In this document: positions 17,751-26,574 of the stretch, in pieces | Layout: every line of letters begins with the position of its first letter | Position numbering within the stretch: position 1 is the stretch's first letter | Assembly: GCF_003030465.1 (NCBI RefSeq) | Contig: NZ_CP028339.1 | Location: 310,001 to 374,000 of the forward strand | Length of the DNA stretch: 64,000 bases | Direction: 5' to 3' | From: Thauera aromatica K172 | GTDB taxonomy: Bacteria; Pseudomonadota; Gammaproteobacteria; Burkholderiales; Rhodocyclaceae | The notes under the pieces: generated by a model | Told to the model about the DNA's origin: nothing | What the model saw: only the letters and a program-made list of their open reading frames with translations | Databases searched by the model: none | Made by a program: the position numbers and the translations under genes

Positions 17751-17776
17751 CCCCAGGAGGGCAAACCCTCCAGGGG
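17751..17776 (-). promoter_or_regulatory. Hairpin in the radC-like gene leader
   Basis: Two 11-base arms, CCCCAGGAGGG and CCCTCCAGGGG, pair with one mismatch around a four-base loop. The hairpin lies 36 bp upstream of the radC-like start and would be in its 5' leader. It sequesters no start codon. A role as attenuator or as a transcript-end structure after the DsbA-like gene is possible. Confidence 0.4.
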
Positions 17777-17909
17777 ACGATGGGGATGGAACAGGTGACG
17801 AGCGGGCATCCACCACCGCGGATGCAGTGGCTGTTCGCGTCAAGGGATGCGATGCGAACTGGTTTCGATCAACGCGGACAAGCCGCGCCGTAGCCTTGAA
17901 GATCGATGG

Positions 17910-18650
17910 CTACCTGGGCATGTCACCAGCAACGCTGGCGGGCATGTCTGGGGGATGTGAGGTCTCGGCGCTCGTCGTGTCGCCGGCAGCCAGCAGGTCG
18001 AGCGCCGAGAGCAAGGCGTCGCCGTCCATGGGGCCGTGCAGCAGGATGGTTTTGCCAGTGTCGCGATCGCGCAGTAGCAGGGTCGGCGTGGCGGCAATGC
18101 TCTGTCGTGCCGCCTCCGCGGCCTGGGCGCGGATCACGGCGTCGGGCCGCTCGCTGTCGAGGCACTGCTGCAGGGTTGGCGTGAGGTCGGGATAGCGCAG
18201 GCCCTCCGGCAGGCCCTGGCCGTCGCCACGGGTGTGCGCGTAGAGCCAGGCCACCGCCTGCCAGAACGCGGCATGCCCGCCCACCTCGCCCGCACACTCG
18301 GCCAGGCGTGCCCCGGCGGTCGCGGCTGGCTCGTGCATGGACAGCGGCAGGTGATGCCACTGCCAGTTCACCTCGGGGTGGGTGTCGATCCAGCGCTGGA
18401 GCGTCGGGAAGTACGCCCGGCAGTACGGGCACTCCAGGTCGGCGTAACCGACCACCGTGAAGCGGGCATCGCTGCGGCCGTACAGCCACGGCGGTCCGGT
18501 CGGTTTCGGTGGTTCGGGCACGGTCGTGATCGGATGCGTGAACTCCGGGGCCGCATCGGGCGTGCGCAGGAGCAGCCACCCGGCGGCGCCGACCGCCGCG
18601 ACCAGCAGCGCGATCAGGGCATGGCGTCGAGTGAACGAAGGCAGGCGCAT
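17910..18650 (-). CDS. DsbA/DsbG-like thioredoxin-fold protein of the ICE
   Basis: This 246-residue protein has one N-terminal membrane anchor or signal (about residues 9-28) and a periplasmic thioredoxin fold. The active site is Cys74-Pro-Tyr-Cys77, in ADLECPYCRAY, and ATPTLLL supplies the cis-proline loop. It probably forms or corrects disulfides in cysteine-rich mating proteins such as the TIGR03756 product. In related ICEs an oxidoreductase lies directly after the VirB4-type ATPase, as here with a gap of only 12 bp. It is the last transfer gene of this block; the next expected one, TIGR03757, is at 1141. Confidence 0.88.
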   Translation of the reverse strand: MRLPSFTRRHALIALLVAAVGAAGWLLLRTPDAAPEFTHPITTVPEPPKPTGPPWLYGRSDARFTVVGYADLECPYCRAYFPTLQRWIDTHPEVNWQWHHLPLSMHEPAATAGARLAECAGEVGGHAAFWQAVAWLYAHTRGDGQGLPEGLRYPDLTPTLQQCLDSERPDAVIRAQAAEAARQSIAATPTLLLRDRDTGKTILLHGPMDGDALLSALDLLAAGDTTSAETSHPPDMPASVAGDMPR

Positions 18651-18662
18651 GGTGTTCCTCCT

Positions 18663-21551
18663 TCAGGCCAATGCATCCAGCGCCAGCGGCTCGATGCCCC
18701 GCGCACGATCGATCTTCTCGGCCACGCGGAAGGCAGCATCCAGTTCGTTGATGCCATGCTGTTGCATGAGCTGGTGGCGCTCGGCCTTCTCCTCCGGTTC
18801 GGTCATCGCCATCGCCAGGTAGAGGCTGGGCGGCACGGCGCGGAACAGCACTTCCATGCTCTTGGAGAGGATGACGCCCTCCGAGAAGGCGCCAGCCTGC
18901 TTGCGCGCCGACAGCATCAGCGCCTTCTGCGAAGCGTTGAGTTCGCGGAAGCGCGCGACCTTCTCCACCTCGTCCGGCGGCATCGACAGGCAGATCCACC
19001 ACTCGATCATGTTGAGCATGGGCTCGGCCGCCTTGGGCAAGTCGTCGAGGTTTTGCGTGGCCAGCCAGAACCAGGCACCGAGCTTGCGCCACATCTTGGT
19101 GATCTTGACGATGTACGGCGAGAGCAGCGGGTTCTTGGTGATGATGTGGCCTTCGTCCGTCACGTTGACGATGGGTCGGCCGAGATACTGGTCCCGCTCG
19201 GCGATGTTGTTCACCGTGTTGATCAGCGAGATGTAGGCAATGGAGAGCTGCGCGTTGTAGCCCTCACGGGCGAAGGTCGCCAGATCCACGATCGTGATGT
19301 CCGCCTCGGGCCACGGCGTTCCCGGACGGTCGAACATCTCACCGTCCACGCCCTGGCAGAACATATCCATCGCGTCCGCCATCTCCTGCAGCCTCGCCCG
19401 CCGCGTCTCCGGCAGCGTGGCATCGCGGCTGCGCTCGCGCAGCGCGTCGCGCACGTCGCGCGTGAGCGCCGTGCGTTGCTCGGCCACGCAGCGCCGCGCC
19501 GCGTCGAGGATGCACTGGCGGATCAGGCTGCGGTCGGCGCGCGTCATGCGCGCTTCCTCGCGCTCTTCACCGCCCGTGATCATCAGCCGCGCCGTGATCT
19601 CCAACTCGCCGAGCACGTCGCGCTGCTCGTCGCCTTCCATCGCCGCAGCAGTTTCGGCGCGGTCCTCGTCGAGCGCGTCGGCGTCGAGCGTCTGCACTTG
19701 GCCCGGCGTATCGACCAAGCGCCAGGCATCGGCAAACGGGGCCAGGCTGACGCCCGAGCCTGGTGCGAGCTTCACGCGGTTGACGCTGAGCCCAAGGCGC
19801 GCGGCGAAGTCGCCGAACAGCCCGAACGAGTTGCCCGCTTCGACGATGAACAGCCGCGGCCGGTAGATGGCGGTGACCTGGTTGAGCAGGTTGTTGAGGG
19901 TCGCGGATTTGCCGGAACCCGTGGGACCGAACAAGAACAGATGCGCATTCATCTGCCGGTCGAGCCGGTTCAGTGGGTCGAAGCTGATCGTGCCGCCGCC
20001 GCGGTTGAAGAAGGTGATGCCGGGGTGGCCTGTGCCCTGGCTGCGGCCCCAGACCGGCGCCAGGTTCGCGGCGTGCTGCGCGAACATGAGCTGCGTGTAC
20101 CACCCGCGCTTGTCGGCGGCCGGGTCGTAGACGCAGGGCAGCCAGCGCAGGTAGCTGTTCAGCGGCGCCACCTCGTCTTCCTCGCGCACCGGCTGCAGGC
20201 CCGCGTTGAGCATCACATTGACGAGTTGCAGGCCGCGCGCGTCGAGCTGGGCCTGATCTCGACCACGCAGGTAGAACGCCAGCGCGCCGCGGTAGAGCTT
20301 GTGCGCGCTGCCGATCAGGCCGCGGGCCTGCTGCACGTCCGCGCGCGTCTGTTCGGAGGCCAGGGTTTCGCCGACGGCCTTCTTGGCGAGGTGATTGAGA
20401 TGGCTTTCCAGCACGTCCTGCGGTGTCGCCACCACGGTCAGGCACATCACCGTGTCTTCCGGCATCTGGTCGAACAGCGCGTTCATGGCGTCGCCGCCCT
20501 TGCGCGTCTCGCCCGTCAGGTGTCCGGTCGCCGGCGGCGTGCGCAGGCGATCCATCACGATGACGCGATGCGGGAGCCCATCGAAGAACCACAGGCCCTG
20601 CTCGACATCCGAGCGCGGCGGGCCGAAGAACAGTCGCTGCGCGAAGTCGGTGCCGCTGGCGAGTTCGACTTCGCCCTCCTCGGGCTCGTCGGGGTAGCGG
20701 GTCAGCGCATAGAAGCGCTCGCGGTCTTCGGCGCTCGGGCCGAGCAGGGTCGGATGTGGATTGAACCAGCGCAGCAGCCAGGCGTGGATGTCCGCCGCGC
20801 CGAGGCGCCGGGCCTTCACGCCGGCATTCGCCAGCCCGCCCACCAGGCGGTCGCAGATCGTGGTCAGCGCCTGCTCGGGCGACTGGCCGCGCCGCGTGGC
20901 CGCGGCCGTAGGCGTGCGGCGGTAGACCACCATGCGCACGCGCCGCACCTGGCCGCGCCACGGCAGGCGGGTAACGGTGGTGTCCTCGAACAGCCCGCCC
21001 GGCTTGGCGATGGCGCGCAGGTGGTGGGCAAAGAAGCGCTGGTAGAACTCGCTGAACGCGCTGCCCCGCGCACGCGGCTGCACGTAGCCCGCCAAGTTGC
21101 TCAGGTAGGGGTTCCAATCGACTTCATCCTGGGCGTAGAGCTGCACCACCCAGGGGTTCTCATCGAGTTCGTCGAAGGAGTCCTGCAGGGCGTTCTCCAG
21201 CGCATCGCGGGCCTGCCACAGCCAGGCCAGCTCACGGCCTTCAGTGCCCACCGGCAGCAGCTCGAAGAACGCGGCCACCGACTGCCCGTCTTCGAGCAGC
21301 ATGGCCTTCGAGCCCGGCAGGTACTCGGCCCACGGCAGCATGTCCGCGAACGACGGCGCGACGGTGTAGAGCGCATCGTGGTCGGCCTGGGTCGCGGGCC
21401 GGCGCTGGCCGGCGAGCGCGCCGCCGGGCTCGGGTATGCCCTGCGCGGCCAGCGTCGCGACATGCTGCGCCCAGGCGTCGTCCGCCGCCTGCGCACCACC
21501 CGCCGGAGGAGCGACCCCCTTGCGCGGCCACGGCAGCGACCAGGCCATCAA
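18663..21551 (-). CDS. Conjugative transfer ATPase, TIGR03744 family (VirB4/TraC-type)
   Basis: This 962-residue cytoplasmic ATPase powers assembly of the mating pilus and substrate transfer. The Walker A motif FGPTGSGKSATLNNLL lies near residues 540-555. A Walker B-type region (RPIVNVTDEGHIITKNP) lies near residue 795, and WFWLATQNLDDLPKA follows it. The length is normal for the PFL_4706/TIGR03744 family. Its start overlaps the stop of the lipoprotein gene upstream by four bases. A very long open frame on the opposite strand is an artefact of the high GC content. The gene looks intact, so this part of the machinery is not decayed. Confidence 0.95.
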   Translation of the reverse strand: MMAWSLPWPRKGVAPPAGGAQAADDAWAQHVATLAAQGIPEPGGALAGQRRPATQADHDALYTVAPSFADMLPWAEYLPGSKAMLLEDGQSVAAFFELLPVGTEGRELAWLWQARDALENALQDSFDELDENPWVVQLYAQDEVDWNPYLSNLAGYVQPRARGSAFSEFYQRFFAHHLRAIAKPGGLFEDTTVTRLPWRGQVRRVRMVVYRRTPTAAATRRGQSPEQALTTICDRLVGGLANAGVKARRLGAADIHAWLLRWFNPHPTLLGPSAEDRERFYALTRYPDEPEEGEVELASGTDFAQRLFFGPPRSDVEQGLWFFDGLPHRVIVMDRLRTPPATGHLTGETRKGGDAMNALFDQMPEDTVMCLTVVATPQDVLESHLNHLAKKAVGETLASEQTRADVQQARGLIGSAHKLYRGALAFYLRGRDQAQLDARGLQLVNVMLNAGLQPVREEDEVAPLNSYLRWLPCVYDPAADKRGWYTQLMFAQHAANLAPVWGRSQGTGHPGITFFNRGGGTISFDPLNRLDRQMNAHLFLFGPTGSGKSATLNNLLNQVTAIYRPRLFIVEAGNSFGLFGDFAARLGLSVNRVKLAPGSGVSLAPFADAWRLVDTPGQVQTLDADALDEDRAETAAAMEGDEQRDVLGELEITARLMITGGEEREEARMTRADRSLIRQCILDAARRCVAEQRTALTRDVRDALRERSRDATLPETRRARLQEMADAMDMFCQGVDGEMFDRPGTPWPEADITIVDLATFAREGYNAQLSIAYISLINTVNNIAERDQYLGRPIVNVTDEGHIITKNPLLSPYIVKITKMWRKLGAWFWLATQNLDDLPKAAEPMLNMIEWWICLSMPPDEVEKVARFRELNASQKALMLSARKQAGAFSEGVILSKSMEVLFRAVPPSLYLAMAMTEPEEKAERHQLMQQHGINELDAAFRVAEKIDRARGIEPLALDALA

Positions 21552-21982
21552 TAGTCCTCCACCCGTTCGCCGGGCATTGCGTACTGCACGCGCTGGTACA
21601 ACGGGAACACCGTGCTGTAGCCAGGCACCGGCACCGGGTCGGTGCCGGCCAGATGCGGGAACACGTACATCACCAAGTCGGGATTCGGCAGGCGATGAAA
21701 CTGCCGGTAGATTTCGTTGCTCGCGGTGCGCGTGTAGCGCTCTTGCACGGCGGGTGTGGCCTGCACGTCGGCTTCGGTCAGCGGCCGGCGCAGGCCCTGG
21801 CGTGCGTCGAGCAGTTGCCGTGCGGTGGGACCGCCGCCTTCGCCGCCGCCGGTCTCCTGCTGCCAGATGTCGAGCATGGTGTTGTGGCCGTGGGGCAGCA
21901 GCTTCTCCTTGCTGGTCGCGCAGCCGCCAAGCAAGACGGCCGCCAGCAGGATGGCGGCCGCGTCAATCCAGGTCCGAGGCAT
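21548..21982 (-). CDS. ICE conjugal transfer lipoprotein, TIGR03751 family
   Basis: This 144-residue protein has a signal peptide with the lipobox LLGGC (lipidated Cys at about residue 21), so it is expected at the outer membrane. It plays the part of VirB7/TraV, stabilising the core complex with the VirB10-like protein encoded just upstream. It overlaps that gene by 20 bp and the ATPase gene by four bases. The C-terminal half carries no recognised domain. Confidence 0.88.
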   Translation of the reverse strand: MPRTWIDAAAILLAAVLLGGCATSKEKLLPHGHNTMLDIWQQETGGGEGGGPTARQLLDARQGLRRPLTEADVQATPAVQERYTRTASNEIYRQFHRLPNPDLVMYVFPHLAGTDPVPVPGYSTVFPLYQRVQYAMPGERVEDY

Positions 21983-23420
21983 GGGCTTCTCCGATGCGGT
22001 GGTTCACCCGACGCCCCTGGGCGTCGCGGTCGATATGGAGCGGCTGCTCCAGATGCACGGCGACCCTGGCGCCGGGCTGCACGTAGACGGCCGCGAAGGC
22101 CTGGCCATACAACTTGTTGACCCAGTCGGCCATGTCGCGCACGCCACCGGCCAGGATGCGGCCCATCGCTTCGTTGCCGCCGATGCCGACCGTGCCGAGC
22201 GAGCCGTTGCTGTTGGCGACCACGGCGACGCTGCCGTTGTCGGATTTGATGAGCGAGGCCGCGCCCGCGCCGGCCGCGGTGATCAGCGCCTGGCTGCCGA
22301 GGTACTGCTGCGCATTGCTGCGCCGCTCGCCGCTGACGCAGGGAATGCCGTAGGGATCGCTGATCCAGCCCAGGCCGCCTTGCGTGGCACTCGTCGTGCC
22401 GTTGGCTTGCTCGCCGCGCTGGTCCCGGTTGCCGTCCTCGGGCACGGTGCGGATGGTGCCGTCGCGGAACACGAAAGTGACCGAACGGATTTGCCCGCGC
22501 ACGCACGAAAGCGTCCAGTCCCCCGATGCCGTGCCGCTGACCACGGCGCCGGCCACGTCGGGGATGTCGATGCCGTTTGCCGTCAGGTTGTCCGGGCCGA
22601 TCAGCACCTTGAAGGGGTACGGGTCATTGACCGTGCCGTCGATGGGCACGCGGCCGATCAGCGCCGTCATCGCCACCGAACCCATCAGCGTCGCATTGCG
22701 CGGCACCGTGTAGAACGGCGTCGTGGTCGCGCCCACGGCGCCGACCACCGCACGGCCGCCGGCATCGGCGACGGACTCCACGGCGGCCGACAGGGTTTTC
22801 TGCGCCGGGCCGAAGCTCAGTGGAAAGCTCGGTTCCTTGCTGCTGTTGCGGGCTTCGGCCTTGGCATCGCCCGGTTCGACCCACTGTGTGCCGTTGCCCG
22901 CGCCGCTGCCGTCATTGTTGCCGAAGCGCTTGCCGTCGCCTTCTTCCAGACCCAGCCCGACGGGCAGGTCGACCTGGCCGCCTTTGCCGGAGAGGCCATC
23001 GAGCCGCTGCTGCAGATCCTGCAGCAGCCCCTGCGTCTGCTGCTTCTCGCTCGCCACCTGCTCGCGTTCCTGCTGCGAGCGGCTGCGTTCGCTTTCGAGC
23101 GCCGTCTGGATGCGCTGGTCGATCGCGCTCTCGCGGGTGCGCAGGCGCTCGTTCTCGGCCTTCTGCTGCCGGTTGTCGCCCAGCGCGGTCTGCAGCTCGG
23201 TGCGCAACTGTTTCACCTGCGCGACCAGCGTGGCCACCGTGTCGCGCGGCGTGTCGCCCTCGATGCCCAGAGCCTTCATCTCCTCGGGCGTGAGCGGGTT
23301 GGCCGTGCCCGACAGTGCGGGCCGCTGGCCGGCGGGGCCGGAGAACAGCTTGATGCCGACGAACACCAGCAGCAGGATCACGGGGATCAGCAGCCACTTG
23401 AGCAGCGGGTTACTTTTCAT
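21963..23420 (-). CDS. ICE conjugation protein, TIGR03752 family (TraB/VirB10-like)
   Basis: This 485-residue protein has one N-terminal membrane helix (about residues 7-24). A predicted coiled coil rich in Glu, Gln and Arg follows (about 60-145), then a C-terminal TrbI/VirB10-like domain. This is the topology of the channel scaffold that spans both membranes. The ATG at 23420 (MKSNPLLKW) begins right before the membrane helix; ten further in-frame codons upstream are unlikely. It overlaps both neighbours in the operon. Confidence 0.9.
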   Translation of the reverse strand: MKSNPLLKWLLIPVILLLVFVGIKLFSGPAGQRPALSGTANPLTPEEMKALGIEGDTPRDTVATLVAQVKQLRTELQTALGDNRQQKAENERLRTRESAIDQRIQTALESERSRSQQEREQVASEKQQTQGLLQDLQQRLDGLSGKGGQVDLPVGLGLEEGDGKRFGNNDGSGAGNGTQWVEPGDAKAEARNSSKEPSFPLSFGPAQKTLSAAVESVADAGGRAVVGAVGATTTPFYTVPRNATLMGSVAMTALIGRVPIDGTVNDPYPFKVLIGPDNLTANGIDIPDVAGAVVSGTASGDWTLSCVRGQIRSVTFVFRDGTIRTVPEDGNRDQRGEQANGTTSATQGGLGWISDPYGIPCVSGERRSNAQQYLGSQALITAAGAGAASLIKSDNGSVAVVANSNGSLGTVGIGGNEAMGRILAGGVRDMADWVNKLYGQAFAAVYVQPGARVAVHLEQPLHIDRDAQGRRVNHRIGEAHASDLD

Positions 23421-24315
23421 CGGACGCTCCTCCAACCGTGCCGGCGGCACCGGGCGGCGGCAGATTCACGCTGGCGTCGATGGGGCTCAGCCTGGGCAGC
23501 AGCGCCTCGGCCAGACCGCGGCCGCGCGTGACCAGGTAGACCACGGTGGTGTCGGACGCCTGGCCGGCCGGCCCCAGGTTCGGGTGCTGGAAGGTGGCCG
23601 CCACGAAATTGCCCTGCAGCGCACGCGGATCGAGGTCCAGCCAGCGCGCCGCCGTGTTGGTGAGCCGCACCGCCGTCACCCACTGGTCTTCGAGCCGCCA
23701 GGCGGCCAAGGCCCGCGCCTGCACCGGCAGCGTCGGCAGCAGGGTGTCCAGCGGGAGGTCGCGGCGCAGGTTCACGCGGCCGATCCCGGCGACCGGCTCG
23801 ACGGTACGCAACGGCGCGTACAGGTTCTGCGCGGCGTAACGTGTCAGCACGACCGGGACGGGTGTTTCGCGCTTGCGCACTTGCCGATCCGGTGCGGCGG
23901 CTTCCGTGGCGCCGGCCGTCTCGCCGCCGTAGCGCGTGGCGGGCGACTGCTGCGCGTCCACGATGCGCACCGGCTCCAGCGGGGGCTGTCCGACCTGCAC
24001 TGGTTCGGCGGCGATGTCGAGCAGGATCAGCGCGCCGGACTCCACGTCCTGCAACTGCAGCCGCGTCGGCGGCAACGGTTCGCCCGCCCGCAGGTAGATC
24101 GCGCCGCCCGCGCTCTGCACCCGCAGGTGCGCGGCCGCGCTGTCCGGTACGCCGACACGCACGTTGCGGTCGATGAAGATCACCCGCTCCTGGCCGACCA
24201 CCAGCTGCACCGCCAGCGGCAGGCGTTCCCAGCGCAGGATTTCCACAGCCTGAGCCGGCGCGAGCGCGAGCCACAGCAAGACGCCGGCAAAGGCCGACAG
24301 GGCATGGCGTTTCAT
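23410..24315 (-). CDS. ICE conjugation protein, TIGR03749 family (TraK/VirB9-like)
   Basis: This 301-residue protein starts with a cleavable signal (MKRHALSAFAGVLLWLALAPAQA). A beta-rich N-terminal domain of the TraK/secretin-partner type follows, with EILRWERLPLAVQL and RVIFIDRNVRVGVP. It probably belongs to the outer-membrane core together with the TIGR03752 and TIGR03751 proteins. Its ATG lies within the end of the TIGR03746 gene, and it overlaps the next gene by 11 bp. The reading frame stays open far upstream, but the signal peptide fixes the start at 24315. Confidence 0.88.
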   Translation of the reverse strand: MKRHALSAFAGVLLWLALAPAQAVEILRWERLPLAVQLVVGQERVIFIDRNVRVGVPDSAAAHLRVQSAGGAIYLRAGEPLPPTRLQLQDVESGALILLDIAAEPVQVGQPPLEPVRIVDAQQSPATRYGGETAGATEAAAPDRQVRKRETPVPVVLTRYAAQNLYAPLRTVEPVAGIGRVNLRRDLPLDTLLPTLPVQARALAAWRLEDQWVTAVRLTNTAARWLDLDPRALQGNFVAATFQHPNLGPAGQASDTTVVYLVTRGRGLAEALLPRLSPIDASVNLPPPGAAGTVGGASDEK

Positions 24316-24986
24316 GGGGAGTCTCCCTGCGAGTGGCCGGATGCGGCGCCGGGCGTCGGCGACGTCTCGATGCGCTGAGGCGCGCTGGCATGGCAGTCCA
24401 GCGCCAGGCCGAAGGGGTTGCGCTCGGGATCGACGTCCATGCGCACGACCTTGAGGGCGTAGCGCACCAGGGCACGCTTGACCTGCTCGGAGCCGTGGTA
24501 CTCGTCGGCGCTCACGTCCAGCGTGACGATCCAATCGCGGTCGGAGACGGCCTTGACGCGCGTGCTGGGGCTGTCGCCATAGCCGCGGCCGGGAATCTCG
24601 TAGATGCCGCGCACGCGCTGCCGCAGCTCGCCGCTTGAGCGACGGTACTCGTAGTCCTGTTGCAGGAAGGCCCGGCAGCTCGGCGTGAAGTAGGCCGACA
24701 GCGCGTGCAGGTTGCGCGGGTAGTCGGTCTCGCCGTTGGTGGGCCAGCGCTGCGCCTGCTGCCAGATATAGAAGCTGAACGCGTACACGCTCTCGGGCGG
24801 CACGTCCCACCACTTGCGCACGCTGCCCGAGCGCAGGTCGGGCGGCACGTGGATCGTCAGATCGCGCGGTGCGCTCCACCAGCCGAAACCGAGCAGCAGC
24901 GCCACCACGAACAGCGCCGCGCCGCCCAGGCGCAGCGTCTTCACATGTGCCTGCAGGTGCGCGACCTCGTTCCTGAAACGGCTCAT
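24312..24986 (-). CDS. ICE conjugation protein, TIGR03746 family (TraE/VirB8-like)
   Basis: This 224-residue protein has one membrane helix at about residues 19-38 (LRLGGAALFVVALLLGFGW) and a soluble periplasmic domain. This matches inner-membrane assembly proteins of the TraE/VirB8 kind. The segment FSFYIWQQAQRWPTNGETDY is typical of the family. It overlaps the TIGR03750 gene upstream and the TIGR03749 gene downstream by four bases each, which indicates tight translational coupling. Confidence 0.88.
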   Translation of the reverse strand: MSRFRNEVAHLQAHVKTLRLGGAALFVVALLLGFGWWSAPRDLTIHVPPDLRSGSVRKWWDVPPESVYAFSFYIWQQAQRWPTNGETDYPRNLHALSAYFTPSCRAFLQQDYEYRRSSGELRQRVRGIYEIPGRGYGDSPSTRVKAVSDRDWIVTLDVSADEYHGSEQVKRALVRYALKVVRMDVDPERNPFGLALDCHASAPQRIETSPTPGAASGHSQGDSP

Positions 24987-25393
24987 GCCGCACCTCGGTC
25001 GGCCGTGCGCCGTGTGCTCCACCGGCCCGTGCGGGTGATCAGACGGCACCCGCCCAGGTGAGCGGCGAGCACTGGATAGCGCAAGGTCAACCGCCACTGA
25101 AGCTGCCGGTACAGCCAGGTGTCAGGACGGCCGCGCTTCTGGCTGCGCAGGAAGCCACCGCCGACGAAGACGCCGAGCGCGATGCCCGCGACGATCAGCG
25201 TGGGCACCATGGCAATGCTGCGCGTCAGCCAGGCCAGGGGCACACCGAGCACCAGCCCGGCGGCCGCCGACAGGCCGGCGCAGATCCACAGTTCATCGGC
25301 GGTCAGTCCGCGCACGACCACCGGCTGGCGATTCAGCCGGTGCGGCAGGAACGTCACCAGCGCGTCGCGCGCTGTCTCCGCGGGGGTGGCCAT
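24983..25393 (-). CDS. ICE conjugation membrane protein, TIGR03750 family (TraL/VirB3-like)
   Basis: This 136-residue protein has two adjacent membrane segments (about residues 33-80) followed by a basic tail. This is the VirB3/TraL plan for a protein that links pilin to the VirB4 ATPase. The N-terminal stretch LPHRLNRQPVVVRGLTADEL is characteristic of this family in ICEclc-like elements. It follows the pilin-like gene by 12 bp and overlaps the next gene. Confidence 0.87.
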   Translation of the reverse strand: MATPAETARDALVTFLPHRLNRQPVVVRGLTADELWICAGLSAAAGLVLGVPLAWLTRSIAMVPTLIVAGIALGVFVGGGFLRSQKRGRPDTWLYRQLQWRLTLRYPVLAAHLGGCRLITRTGRWSTRRTADRGAA

Positions 25394-25405
25394 CGCGCGC
25401 AGCCC

Positions 25406-25774
25406 TTACAGCACGCCGGTGGCTTTGGTCAGCAGCCAGATGCCGACGACCAACAGGATCGCACCCACGGCGACGGTCAGCCCGAACTGGCCCCAGGTGG
25501 CGCGACCCGTGTGAATCTCGGAGTAGCGGGTGTAGGCGTGGTAGCAGACGCCGACGAACATCGAGGCGACCACGAGCAACGCGATCAGCATCACGATGTC
25601 GTAGCCGTAGTTCTGCAGCGTCTGCATAAGGCCGCTGCCCTGGCCGCGGGAGGGGTCTTCCATTGTCGGCAGGCCCTGCGCGAACACGGATGGCGGCAGC
25701 CCCAGGAGCGCCAGCGGCGCCAGCAGCGTGGCGATGCGCGAGGGAACGCGAGAAGTAGTCGGAGGCGTGTGCAT
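25406..25774 (-). CDS. ICE conjugation membrane protein, TIGR03745 family (pilin-like)
   Basis: This 122-residue protein has a signal-like N-terminus (about residues 10-33) and two further hydrophobic segments near residues 50-75 and 95-118. The small size and two-helix body fit a VirB2/TraA-type prepilin, though that function is inferred from position and topology. It lies between the TIGR03758 and TIGR03750 genes, as in other elements of this type. Confidence 0.85.
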   Translation of the reverse strand: MHTPPTTSRVPSRIATLLAPLALLGLPPSVFAQGLPTMEDPSRGQGSGLMQTLQNYGYDIVMLIALLVVASMFVGVCYHAYTRYSEIHTGRATWGQFGLTVAVGAILLVVGIWLLTKATGVL

Positions 25775-25796
25775 GATCGATGGCCCTTCGTGATGG

Positions 25797-26030
25797 TCAG
25801 GAGAGGAGGAAGAAGGTCAGCACCAGGTACATCGCGACGAAGCGGATGCAGACGCCCAGGAACTGACGTTGATTGATGCGGTTCTCGGCCCAGCCCACGT
25901 AGGCCGTGCGCATGGCCCACACGCCCCACAGCAGCAGCACGGCGAACACGAAGCCGAGCACCACGACGGACACCGCCGAGGGCGCAAAGCCACCGTTGGC
26001 CTGGAAGGCGGCGATCTGCTCGGCGGTCAT
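25797..26030 (-). CDS. ICE conjugation membrane protein, TIGR03758 family
   Basis: This 77-residue protein has two membrane segments (about residues 18-42 and 58-76) and begins MTAEQIAAFQANGGFAP, which is typical of the family. It is a small inner-membrane component of the mating apparatus, possibly pilin-related. It overlaps the RAQPRD gene stop by four bases. Confidence 0.85.
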   Translation of the reverse strand: MTAEQIAAFQANGGFAPSAVSVVVLGFVFAVLLLWGVWAMRTAYVGWAENRINQRQFLGVCIRFVAMYLVLTFFLLS

Positions 26031-26380
26031 GGCGAGTGCTCCGCCTGTTCGTCGCGGCGCAGGTAGTCGCCGGCCAGCGGAACGGGATCGCGCGGCTGGG
26101 CGCGCTGGGGCACGAGGAAGTCCTGCAAACCGGTGCGCACGCGCTTCAGGTCGGCGCGCAGCCGGGCGTAGTCGAAGTGATGGCGGGCGCGCGCCTGCGG
26201 CGCGGTAGTGGCGGCGTGCTCGGCCAGTCGGTCGATCAGGTCGAGCTGGCGCGCGAGCGCGGCGAGCTGCTCACGCTCCGGGGTGTCGTCGGCACTGGCG
26301 GGTTGCGGGGCCGAGAGCGACACGGCCAGCAGCACGGCCAGCGAAGGCCATGCGGACGCGCGGCGGTTGGTCTGTCCCAT
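26027..26380 (-). CDS. RAQPRD family ICE protein
   Basis: This 117-residue exported protein has a signal peptide (about residues 1-30, ending PASADD). It contains the literal signature RAQPRD near residues 92-97, which names the family (TIGR01690). Its role in conjugation is not known. In related elements it follows the TIGR03747 gene and TraD. Here neither is present upstream, and the next gene is the CBASS nucleotidyltransferase on the same strand. It is therefore the first surviving gene of the transfer operon, with no clear promoter of its own. Confidence 0.88.
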   Translation of the reverse strand: MGQTNRRASAWPSLAVLLAVSLSAPQPASADDTPEREQLAALARQLDLIDRLAEHAATTAPQARARHHFDYARLRADLKRVRTGLQDFLVPQRAQPRDPVPLAGDYLRRDEQAEHSP

Positions 26381-26574
26381 CGTGCCATTCCCAAGTGAAG
26401 CGAATGGCCTTGATGCTGTATCCCTTGCTCGGCTCGCGCCGCAATCAAACGGAACCGGTGGTCAACCGTATTTCAGATGTGTTGGTTGATCTGCTAATCG
26501 GTTTCGTCGGCCGGCTCGCCGTCTGCCCGCAGATCGACCACGTCCACGCAGCGCCATCCTTTATGGGGCACGCC
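26381..26574. other. Junction between transfer operon and defence island
   Basis: These 194 bp hold no complete gene. Directly after the nucleotidyltransferase stop the same frame stays open for another 26 codons (26574-26497), beginning GVPHKGWRCVDVVDL. This could be read from a GTG at 26571 as a 25-residue peptide, or be the remnant of a lost gene. No terminator hairpin with a T run is visible, so transcripts from the CBASS genes may continue into the transfer genes. Confidence 0.45.

Noticed and set aside
18234-21554. Very long open frame on the plus strand (over 1100 codons)
   Set aside because: It lies opposite the intact TIGR03744 ATPase, its product is rich in Arg, His and Gln with no family features, and it arises from the GC-rich third positions of the real gene.
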